Source: Gracilimonas sp965227215
Lineage (GTDB): Bacteria > Bacteroidota > Rhodothermia > Balneolales > Balneolaceae
Assembly: GCA_965227215.1 (NCBI GenBank)
Contig: OZ245729.1
Span: 1,798,001-1,862,000 of the forward strand
DNA length: 64,000 nt
Direction of reading: 5' to 3'
Shown: positions 51,414 through 58,851 of the stretch, in pieces
How positions within the stretch are numbered: the stretch's first letter is position 1
How the letters are laid out: each line of letters opens with the position of its first letter
The notes under the pieces: generated by a model
The model's input: only the letters and a program-made list of their open reading frames with translations
What the model was told of the DNA's origin: nothing
The model's database searches: none
Program-made: the position numbers and the translations under genes

Positions 51414-52763
51414 CTACTTATCCAAATACTCTTTAAACTCTCCATTCTTAAGGCGGGTGAAGTAATCCTTGGATGCCAACCTTACTTTTTTAGAAAGCAG
51501 CAGAGCTGAAATCACCGTTGGGATAGCCATGAGTGCAAACATCCCATCAATCAGGTTAATGACCGCATCCAGCGAGGCCACAGCTCCAAAGATGATGGAG
51601 AATACATAGAAGTAATTGTATAGATGCTGTCTTTCTGCCCCCAATAAAAAGCCTAAACACTTAGACCCGTAATAGGAATAAGAAAGCATGGAACTAACAC
51701 TGAACGTAAGCACGGATACAATTAGTAAATACGTGCCGGCTGCGGGAAGCGCCTCATTAAAAGCATTGAGTGTAAGCGTTACCCCATTGGCTTCTGTGGA
51801 TTGCCAAACACCGGTCACCAAAATAGCCAGGGCCGTCATGGTACACACGAGCAGTGTATCAATAGCCGGCTCCATCATTGCTACTAGCCCTTCCCGAACA
51901 GGTTCTTTGGTTTTTGATGCACCGTGTGCCAATGACTCCGTTCCAATACCCGCCTCATTTGAAAAAGCAGCCCGCTGAACCCCGATAATAATCAGTTGGC
52001 CAACAGCTCCACCCATCACGGCTTTTCCTGTGAAGGCATCCGTTACAATCAGTCCTAAATAGTACGGAATGTCTGCAATGTGAACCGCTAAAATGAATAA
52101 CACCGAAACTACATAAATCACTACCATAGATGGAACCAGTTTTGAAGCCACTTTACCGATCTTGGTAATTCCGCCAAAGATGACAAGTGATACCAGCCCA
52201 ACCAGCACAATCCCGGTGATCAGGTTTCCGGTAAAAGCGGCATCGGCCTCAACCCATCCGTTAGGGATGTAAATAAAGTCTCTTAAAATCTGTACCAGCT
52301 GGTTGGTTTGAAATATCGGCAGCGGTCCAAATAACCCGGCCATCGCAAACAGGTAAGCCAGGGGCATCCATTTACTGCTGAGGCCTTCACGGATTACATA
52401 CATCGGTCCACCCTGAATCTTTCCTTCCGTATCTTCACCGCGATACATAATGGAAAGCGTACAGGTAAAAAACTTGGTGGCCATTCCAACAATGGCACTC
52501 ATCCACATCCAGAATAATGCGCCGGGCCCACCCATGAAAATTGCCACGGCTACTCCACTTATGTTCCCCATCCCCACGGTGGAGGCCAGTGCCGTTGAGA
52601 GTGCCTCAAAGTGATTGATATCGCCGGGGTCATCAGGATTATCATATTTACCCCGAACCAGATCTACTGCATGAAAGAAAAACCGAAATGGGGTAAAACC
52701 GGATGAGATAAGGAAAAAGAGACCGCCCCCCACTAACAAAATGACCAAGGGATATCCCCACAT
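51414..52763 (-). CDS. AGCS-family sodium:amino-acid symporter
   Basis: A protein of at least 449 residues with about ten predicted membrane helices. The AGCS signature is present (GNISGVAVAIFMGGPGALFW, NEAGIGTESLAHGASKT, MYRGEDTEGKIQGGPMYVIR). It imports a small neutral amino acid (alanine or glycine) with Na+. The ATG at 52763 gives MWGYPLVILLVGGGLFFLIS; the frame continues upstream to 52818 (IEEFLAAFSSFMWG) with the helix that family members usually have but no ATG, GTG or TTG, so the true start may be rare (CTG or ACG). Confidence 0.93.
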   Translation of the reverse strand: MWGYPLVILLVGGGLFFLISSGFTPFRFFFHAVDLVRGKYDNPDDPGDINHFEALSTALASTVGMGNISGVAVAIFMGGPGALFWMWMSAIVGMATKFFTCTLSIMYRGEDTEGKIQGGPMYVIREGLSSKWMPLAYLFAMAGLFGPLPIFQTNQLVQILRDFIYIPNGWVEADAAFTGNLITGIVLVGLVSLVIFGGITKIGKVASKLVPSMVVIYVVSVLFILAVHIADIPYYLGLIVTDAFTGKAVMGGAVGQLIIIGVQRAAFSNEAGIGTESLAHGASKTKEPVREGLVAMMEPAIDTLLVCTMTALAILVTGVWQSTEANGVTLTLNAFNEALPAAGTYLLIVSVLTFSVSSMLSYSYYGSKCLGFLLGAERQHLYNYFYVFSIIFGAVASLDAVINLIDGMFALMAIPTVISALLLSKKVRLASKDYFTRLKNGEFKEYLDK

Positions 52764-52954
52764 GAAAGAGGAAAACGCTGCAAGAAATTCTTCGATGAGT
52801 GCCAGAGTATTGTCCGTTTAATTGATATTAAGCGTAGAAACTAATGAATAGACGGGTTAATTGTAGAGCATTCAGCATTTTTTTACCAATTTAAAGTTAT
52901 AAGAGGTAATTTCTCGGTCGTTACTTAACTCATTAATTTCCTGTTACTAAAGAG

Positions 52955-53368
52955 ATGAACTTTTTTAAAGAGAGCCTGCTACCGGTTATTTTAATTACAC
53001 TATTAATCATTTCAGGATGCCAAAATAATACAGGACCCGAGCCTAATAGCGATGCTCTTTTCCATGAATTTAGTATTTCTGAGCTCCCAAATGCAGACTT
53101 TTCCATTAACCAGGAAGGCGGCCTCATCAAAGTACTGAATACTGAGTCCATAGAACCGGGAACTGACCTTTCGTCTCTTACAGCTACTTTTTCAACATCA
53201 GAGGGTGCTACTGTTTTTGTAGACATGGTAGAACAGGTTTCCGGCGAAACAGTTAGCGATTTTTCAGAAGGAGTTTTCTATACCGTTGTTTCAGAGGATG
53301 AGTCTAACCAACAATCTTATTTTGTTTATTTGAGTGAAGAGCTCCCCCCTAAATTACCTGTTTCTTAA
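52955..53368 (+). CDS. 5' part of a frameshifted arylsulfotransferase-like lipoprotein gene
   Basis: A 137-residue frame with a lipoprotein signal (lipobox ISGC, Cys at about 22) and a beta-rich domain (FHEFSISELPNADFSINQEG to FYTVVSEDESNQQSYFVYLS). It stops just after SEELPPKLPVS. The next gene starts in the +1 frame with LNLPVVELNPYGRN, which continues the same motif. A 16-bp imperfect tandem duplication at the junction explains the shift. This piece alone would be an anchored N-terminal domain without the enzyme. Confidence 0.75.
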   Translation: MNFFKESLLPVILITLLIISGCQNNTGPEPNSDALFHEFSISELPNADFSINQEGGLIKVLNTESIEPGTDLSSLTATFSTSEGATVFVDMVEQVSGETVSDFSEGVFYTVVSEDESNQQSYFVYLSEELPPKLPVS

Positions 53369-54833
53369 TTTACCTGTGGTTGAATTAAATCCCTATGGCA
53401 GAAACCCATTGTCGGCTGAAGTCTCTTTCAGCGCTCGTGAACCCGTTGATATTACTTTAAAGGTCCTTGGGGACATTCCTGTGGAGAAGTCATTTACTGA
53501 CACTAAAACTCAACGAAACATTTCCAATATCTTGCCCATTCTGGGACTGTATCCTGATGAAGTGAATCGTGTGGTACTAACACTGGAAAACTCTGATAGT
53601 CACGTAGTCACAGATACTCTTGAGATCACTACCGAGCCACTGCCTGACTTTTTCCCTACTCCCGAAATCAATGTGCTGAATGAAGACCGGATGGAGCCCG
53701 GCATGCACTTCAATGAGGTTCATATTGGTGTTGCTGGTTCCTTTTATACCTATCCAATGATATTCGATAATAATGGCGATATAAGATGGTACGTGGATTT
53801 AGGATATCACCAACGAATTACCTGGCCTATTCAGTTTAATGGGGATGGTACTTTTTTCGCTGTTTTTGGTGTCACTATTGTAGAATATGACATGTTCGGG
53901 AATGAGTTGAACCGCATTGTCGTGGAAGAAAACAATATGCACCATGAAGTCATCAAGCTGCCCAATGGAAACTATGTGGTTGCTGTGAGCAGGGTCGGGG
54001 CAACGATGGTTAAAAACGAAGAAGAGGTTACCAGCGTAGAGGATTATATTATTGAAATTGACAGAAACGGGACGATTGTAACTGAATGGGATATGGCTGA
54101 GGTTCTTGATGTAAACAGAACCACATTAACCAACGGTGGCGAAGACTGGTTTCATATGAACTCAATCTGGTATAGTGAAAACGACCACAGCCTGGTTATC
54201 TCTGGCAGAAATCAGGGCGTAGTTAAAGTCGACTGGAAGAATAACCTGAAATGGATCCTCGCTCCACATAAAGGTTGGGGTAAGGCAGGGCGGTACGAGA
54301 AAATCTCCGAAACCGCTCCTTTCCTTTTGACAGCAGTTGATGAGAGCGGAACACCTTACAGTGATGATGTTCAACAGGGGACCCTTGAAAACAGCGGCTT
54401 TTCTTGGGTTTGGGGGCAGCATGCACCGCTCATTCTCCCAAACGGCAACCTCTTTATTTTTGACAATGGGTATAATCGAAATTTTGGGTCGGCACCTAGT
54501 TATTCGATGGGCACGGAATATGAAATAGATGAAGATAATATGACCGTTAAGCAAGTTTGGAGTTATGGGAAATCTCGTGGAGATGAGCTTTTCTCTTCTA
54601 TTATCAGTGATGTCGATTATCTGCCAAATACTCAAAACAGACTTTTTATGCCTGGCGTTGTACGGACGGGATCCGGGAATCCCTATTCAAAAATAGTAGA
54701 GCTTACTTATCCAAACAAAGAAGTAGTTTTTGAGTCAACGCTTCACTTTAAGAACCAGCTTGTAAACGGACAGGGTTGGGGTAATCTCGATATCACTTAC
54801 CGAGCTGAACGCATTAAATTATATCAAGAATAG
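53334..54833 (+). CDS. 3' part of a frameshifted arylsulfotransferase-like gene
   Basis: A 499-residue frame starting inside the previous one. After an Ig-like stretch (VVELNPYGRNPLSAEVSFSA), the ASST-like beta-propeller begins about residue 120 (RMEPGMHFNEVHIGVAGSFY, DNNGDIRWYVDLG, NNMHHEVIKLPNGNYVVAVS, WGQHAPLILPNGNLFIFDNG). The MHHEV and GQHAP histidines fit the arylsulfotransferase catalytic set, which moves sulfate between phenolic compounds. The ATG at 53334 is probably not a real start; the original gene ran from 52955. As it stands, the product lacks a signal peptide. Confidence 0.8.
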   Translation: MKSSPLNYLFLNLPVVELNPYGRNPLSAEVSFSAREPVDITLKVLGDIPVEKSFTDTKTQRNISNILPILGLYPDEVNRVVLTLENSDSHVVTDTLEITTEPLPDFFPTPEINVLNEDRMEPGMHFNEVHIGVAGSFYTYPMIFDNNGDIRWYVDLGYHQRITWPIQFNGDGTFFAVFGVTIVEYDMFGNELNRIVVEENNMHHEVIKLPNGNYVVAVSRVGATMVKNEEEVTSVEDYIIEIDRNGTIVTEWDMAEVLDVNRTTLTNGGEDWFHMNSIWYSENDHSLVISGRNQGVVKVDWKNNLKWILAPHKGWGKAGRYEKISETAPFLLTAVDESGTPYSDDVQQGTLENSGFSWVWGQHAPLILPNGNLFIFDNGYNRNFGSAPSYSMGTEYEIDEDNMTVKQVWSYGKSRGDELFSSIISDVDYLPNTQNRLFMPGVVRTGSGNPYSKIVELTYPNKEVVFESTLHFKNQLVNGQGWGNLDITYRAERIKLYQE

Positions 54834-54835
54834 CT

Positions 54836-55291
54836 TTAATCCCTCAGAAAAAGGATGTAATCGGTACCGGGCGGGGTTTGTCCGGCCTGTCTTATAAGTT
54901 TGGCTATTTGAGCCCGATGGTGTTGTCCATGAATAACAAGATGAGTCAGAATGTCCCCGACAGCATTATTGAATTCCTTGCCTTTGGAGTTTTGGTAGGT
55001 GATAGTTTTATCACTATATGCAACTAAGCCCTTCAGCTTTTCGGTGTTCTCCTTCATTATTTGACTTATTTCAGCTGTCGAAAGCTCAGGCCATATATCC
55101 ACCGCTGTTTCTTCGCCCGTGATTCTATGCATCCAAACCTTTTGGGCTGCTATAATATGGGAAAGTAAGCTAATGGCTTCTTCTCTTATTCCACTCTCAT
55201 CAAGTTCTCGGATAGCCAGCAGTATCTTTTTATTAGCCCATAGATCATATTCGAAAAGCTTTTCAAAGTTCATGAGATTATCCGATTCCAA
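54836..55291 (-). CDS. DinB-family protein
   Basis: A 151-residue four-helix-bundle protein with the putative metal ligands His in LLSHIIAAQKVWMHRI and HGQHHRAQIAKLIRQ. DinB/YfiT-like proteins bind Zn or Ni; some are thiol transferases for bacillithiol or related thiols. ATG 55273 (MNFEKLFEYDLWANKK) is an alternative start that would avoid overlap with MarC. It is downstream of MarC on the same strand and co-transcribed with it. Confidence 0.92.
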   Translation of the reverse strand: MESDNLMNFEKLFEYDLWANKKILLAIRELDESGIREEAISLLSHIIAAQKVWMHRITGEETAVDIWPELSTAEISQIMKENTEKLKGLVAYSDKTITYQNSKGKEFNNAVGDILTHLVIHGQHHRAQIAKLIRQAGQTPPGTDYILFLRD

Positions 55292-55952
55292 AGAATTTGG
55301 AGATTCCGTTGATCACGAATTGCACCCCGATGGCGAGAGCAATGAAACCCATCATACGGGTAATGACGGTCATGCCGGTTTTGCCAATATACTTAACGAT
55401 GGCTGGAGCAACCCTCAATATTCCGTAAGCAACCAGCGCCGTCATAAATACAGCTGCCCCATTCACCAGGTAATCAGTAATTCCCTGTGCATCCGACCCA
55501 AAACCAATAACTACTGCAATACTTCCAGGACCTGAAAGCAACGGGAGAGCAAGGGGACTGAACGAGACATCTTCTTTTTCCATGGCTGCCTCTTGATCTT
55601 TTTTAGTCAGCTTTCTACCGCCGTTATCCGGACTCAGCATCGAGAAGCCGGCCCTGACAATTACCAGACCACCGGCTATTTGGATTCCGGGTAAGCTGAT
55701 TCCAAAAAAGCTTAAAATGTATGTTCCTATCAACAAAAAAGTAATCAGTACAAAGAACATGTAGGTAGTAGCTTTGCGCGCAGTCCTGATTTTTTCCGCA
55801 TCGGCTTGCCCCTCCATTAGGGAAATATAAATGGGCATCGCTGCAAAAGGGTTTACGACGGAAAAAAGAGATGAAAAGCTTGCAAAAAACAACGCTGCCA
55901 TGCTCATAAATACAGTAGAAAACGGGATTATATCTTTAAAAAATTCTTCCAT
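55278..55952 (-). CDS. MarC-family integral membrane protein
   Basis: A 224-residue protein with six predicted membrane helices and the MarC pattern (FSSLFSVVNPFAAMPIYISL, GIQIAGGLVIVRAGFSML, SPLALPLLSGPGSIAVVIGF, RMMGFIALAIGVQFVINGI). The role of MarC is not settled; it is not a proven drug exporter. Overlap or near-overlap with the DinB gene suggests an operon. Confidence 0.94.
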   Translation of the reverse strand: MEEFFKDIIPFSTVFMSMAALFFASFSSLFSVVNPFAAMPIYISLMEGQADAEKIRTARKATTYMFFVLITFLLIGTYILSFFGISLPGIQIAGGLVIVRAGFSMLSPDNGGRKLTKKDQEAAMEKEDVSFSPLALPLLSGPGSIAVVIGFGSDAQGITDYLVNGAAVFMTALVAYGILRVAPAIVKYIGKTGMTVITRMMGFIALAIGVQFVINGISKFFGIG

Positions 55953-56075
55953 GATGGCCTCAAAGATACAGACCTTTTTATCAATTTTTAACCCGTGTTT
56001 TTGCTTAAAACAAAGCTTAACTTTTATACCGTATATATTACTTTATTTTCTGTGCCAATAAATTTTATTACTGCT

Positions 56076-56549
56076 ATGAGCTCTGTACAACTTATTTCTT
56101 ATGATCAGGTAATCTCTGATGCTGAAGACATTTTAAAGCGGGATGTTACCCGGGATGAAAAGCTTTTTGCCCTTTGTGAATTATTAGCTGATGAAATACC
56201 CTCTTTCAGTTGGGTGGGGTTTTACCTGCCCGACCGGGAAGGAAAGCAGGAACTTGTTCTTGGTCCTTTTGTTGGGCCATCGACCGACCACACTCGCATA
56301 CCTTATGGCCGGGGCATTTGTGGACAGGTTGCTCTGAGCCATGAGACCTTCGTCGCCCAGGATGTGCACAGTGAAGATAATTACCTGGCCTGCAGCACCG
56401 ACGTACAATCCGAAATCGTTGTTCCCATTATGAAGAATGGTGAATTTGTAGGGCAACTTGACGTGGACTCAAACACAAAAAACTCTATCACTAAAGAGCA
56501 AAGAGAGCTTTTGGAAGAAATTTGTGAATTTCTGGCAGACGAATTTTAG
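56076..56549 (+). CDS. msrC: Free methionine-(R)-sulfoxide reductase (GAF domain)
   Basis: The likely start is ATG 56076 (MSSVQLISYDQVISDAEDIL); a frame from 55995 adds 27 unlikely residues. The protein of about 157 residues is a single GAF domain with the fRMsr cysteines in RGICGQVALSHETF, DNYLACSTDVQSEIVV. It reduces free methionine-R-sulfoxide using thioredoxin. It is divergent from MarC and alone on its strand. This fits a window rich in thiol chemistry, though it is far from the redox block. Confidence 0.93.
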   Translation: MSSVQLISYDQVISDAEDILKRDVTRDEKLFALCELLADEIPSFSWVGFYLPDREGKQELVLGPFVGPSTDHTRIPYGRGICGQVALSHETFVAQDVHSEDNYLACSTDVQSEIVVPIMKNGEFVGQLDVDSNTKNSITKEQRELLEEICEFLADEF

Positions 56550-56581
56550 GGAACCAGTACCTTAAGAAATTGGCTCTGGCT

Positions 56582-57448
56582 TTAGCTCTTATCCTGCTTT
56601 TCTCTATCAATGTTCACACTTACCGGCCGCATATCTACAGCTGTAGTCACATTCGAGCTATAGGTAAATCCTTTTTCAGCTAAAATTTTGTGGCAGCCAT
56701 CCATTACTTGTGACCGTATTTCTCCTAATCCATGGTCATTGTTAAATGTGTCTATCCAAAAGAAAACTTCCAGCTCTACATAAGCAGCTGTAAAGGCAGA
56801 TACCTGAATATTGGGCGCAGGATTTGCAAGCGTTAGATCATGATCCTGAACTGTTTTAAGAAGAACTTCTCTTGCTTTTTGAAGGTCGTCCCCATAATCA
56901 ACCCCAATGGTGAAACTTCCCCGCCGCAATCCGTCTCTTGTAAAATTGTGAAGCGGATTCTTGTAGATAGTAGCACTCGGAATAAAAATATCACAACCAT
57001 CGGCTGTTCGAATATGAACCTCTCTTATCTCAATTCTTTTTACGACGCCTCTTATCCCATTACTTTCAATTAGGTCATCAACATCAAAGGAGCGGCTGAC
57101 CGATAGAAACAGCCCTGCCAATAAGTTTTCTCCTATCTCCCGAAATGCAAATCCAAGAACCACTGCAACTACACCACCGGCCGCTAAAAAACTGGTCGCC
57201 ACTTGTGTTAAGCCCACCAGGTGCAAGGCAATTACCAGTCCCAGAACATTAAATGCCCAGCGGACCAATCGCTTAATCAGCCGTATTTGTTTAACGCCTT
57301 TGGTTCTTTCATCGCCGAGCAGACGACCTACCCCACTGCTGGCTAATCGACCAATAAAGATCAATACCACCAAAGATGCCGCGGCGGCTAAAATTTGAGG
57401 TGTTGTTTGAATTACCTTGTCTGCCAGAAGCTCAAAACTTTCCTGCAT
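56582..57448 (-). CDS. MscS-type mechanosensitive channel
   Basis: A 288-residue protein with three predicted N-terminal helices (about 15-110), the pore helix AAGGVVAVVLGFAFREIGEN and the cytoplasmic beta domain (RSFDVDDLIESNGIRGVVKR, FIPSATIYKNPLHNFTRD). It should act as an osmotic safety valve. The length is typical for small MscS proteins, and the C-terminus ends in a charged tail. Confidence 0.95.
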   Translation of the reverse strand: MQESFELLADKVIQTTPQILAAAASLVVLIFIGRLASSGVGRLLGDERTKGVKQIRLIKRLVRWAFNVLGLVIALHLVGLTQVATSFLAAGGVVAVVLGFAFREIGENLLAGLFLSVSRSFDVDDLIESNGIRGVVKRIEIREVHIRTADGCDIFIPSATIYKNPLHNFTRDGLRRGSFTIGVDYGDDLQKAREVLLKTVQDHDLTLANPAPNIQVSAFTAAYVELEVFFWIDTFNNDHGLGEIRSQVMDGCHKILAEKGFTYSSNVTTAVDMRPVSVNIDREKQDKS

Positions 57449-57528
57449 GTGTTGTGTTTTAGTTCATGTTCTGAGTATAAAGTACATGAATTAAAACGAT
57501 TTTAGTGAAGCTTAATTCCTCTGACCTG

Positions 57529-57948
57529 TTATAGAAGCACCGGTGAGTTGGATTCCGAAGGGATTTTATCCAGCGCATAAACAGCAATTGCTTTTACCTC
57601 TTTGGTAAGCAAATTCGATGTTCCCTCTGTTTTATTCCCGACAAGAATAACTCCATTCCCACCCAGGTTTTTAGCTTCAATCTTCAGCATCTCTATCATA
57701 TTATCCATGGAACTTTCACCGGCTGTTTCCAGGATTTGTACGGTGGCAAGCTCAAAGTACTCTCCCTCAACGTCGCTCGGGCTGTTATAAACGATGATCT
57801 CCTGATTATAAGCAGGTAGCACACCAAACACATCCGATTGCACCAGGTCTTTAACGTGAGTTGTCGTTGATTTGCTTACTGATGGGGTGCAGGAAGCCGT
57901 CATCATTCCCATTATTACTATGATCAATACCGCATTAACTTTTCTCAT
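57529..57948 (-). CDS. Small lipoprotein, unknown
   Basis: A 139-residue lipoprotein (lipobox MTASC, Cys at about 20). The C-terminal part has an alternating helix/strand pattern (YFELATVQILETAGESSMDN, MIEMLKIEAKNLGGNGVILV) that resembles YbjQ/DUF74-like or RcsF-like folds in small lipoproteins, but I do not assign a family. It lies between MscS and the next gene on the same strand, with gaps of about 80 and 108 bp. Confidence 0.8.
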   Translation of the reverse strand: MRKVNAVLIIVIMGMMTASCTPSVSKSTTTHVKDLVQSDVFGVLPAYNQEIIVYNSPSDVEGEYFELATVQILETAGESSMDNMIEMLKIEAKNLGGNGVILVGNKTEGTSNLLTKEVKAIAVYALDKIPSESNSPVLL

Positions 57949-58056
57949 CTCTCTTCTCCTTTTATTTATTATTGAGACAAGAGCTATTACGCCACATTTA
58001 TAAGGGTGTTACGGCTTTCTTGCGGTATTTTTAGTGCGATGAGTAAAAAGTTGTTA

Positions 58057-58740
58057 TCACAACTTAGACAGGCTTAAATCAGAAATATGAAGATTCACGC
58101 TATGGTTAACCCGTAAGCCGTACATACCATTATTGGTGATACCTTCAACAGCAATATTCGCAACTTCTTCATCATTAATAATAAAACGAACACGCTCATC
58201 ATCAACTAGCACCTGAAGTACGTTTAACACAGACGATTCTTCCGGGTCTTCATAAACATTGATCGCGTCGCTTGCTGTCCAGCCCTGAATAACTTCTGTT
58301 TCTTCCCCGGCTCTTTTTTTGATGAGAAACTCCCCGGTATTTCTCAGCAGAAAATACATATATGCCTGTTCATCATTATCAAGATCGGTGCCTCCCCAGA
58401 ATAATCCATACCCCTCGCGGTTTCTTTCGCCGGGATTAAAAAAATGCAGTTCAGTTTTAATCCCAAATTCTCCGGAAGCCATATTGGCGGGATGGTAAAA
58501 GATGCCGGCCGGCCCGGTTGTGATATGCCAGCCCGGTGTCATATTCACAAAATAGATATCTGAGGAATCCGGCTTGGAACCAATAACCACCTCAGCCATG
58601 TTGTGATCAAGCCGAACTTTCCAGCCTTCCGGAACTTCAAAGTTAGTTCCCTGAGGTATATTTGGGTCCGGACGATCCTGAGCCTGCGAAAAATTGAAGA
58701 GAATACACACCGCGATAATCGACGTAAAGAACACTTTCAT
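58057..58740 (-). CDS. Secreted concanavalin-like (LamG/DUF1080-like) protein
   Basis: The likely start is ATG 58740 (MKVFFTSIIAVCILFNFSQA), which gives a good signal peptide; a frame from 58761 adds seven residues. The mature part has the strand pattern of a jelly-roll (GEFGIKTELHFFNPGERNRE, GYGLFWGGTDL, EFLIKKRAGEETEVIQGW, DDERVRFIINDEEVANIAV). It probably binds carbohydrate or mediates surface interactions; no catalytic acid pair stands out. It is transcribed alone. Confidence 0.82.
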   Translation of the reverse strand: MKVFFTSIIAVCILFNFSQAQDRPDPNIPQGTNFEVPEGWKVRLDHNMAEVVIGSKPDSSDIYFVNMTPGWHITTGPAGIFYHPANMASGEFGIKTELHFFNPGERNREGYGLFWGGTDLDNDEQAYMYFLLRNTGEFLIKKRAGEETEVIQGWTASDAINVYEDPEESSVLNVLQVLVDDERVRFIINDEEVANIAVEGITNNGMYGLRVNHSVNLHISDLSLSKL

Positions 58741-58851
58741 AGAAGCCCCACTTTTATTCAATTACTAACCTGCCTGATTATACAATAAATGATTGAATAG
58801 GGGAAATAGTGATTTCCCGGCATTGAGCCCTCCAACCTTTTTCTCAGAAAG

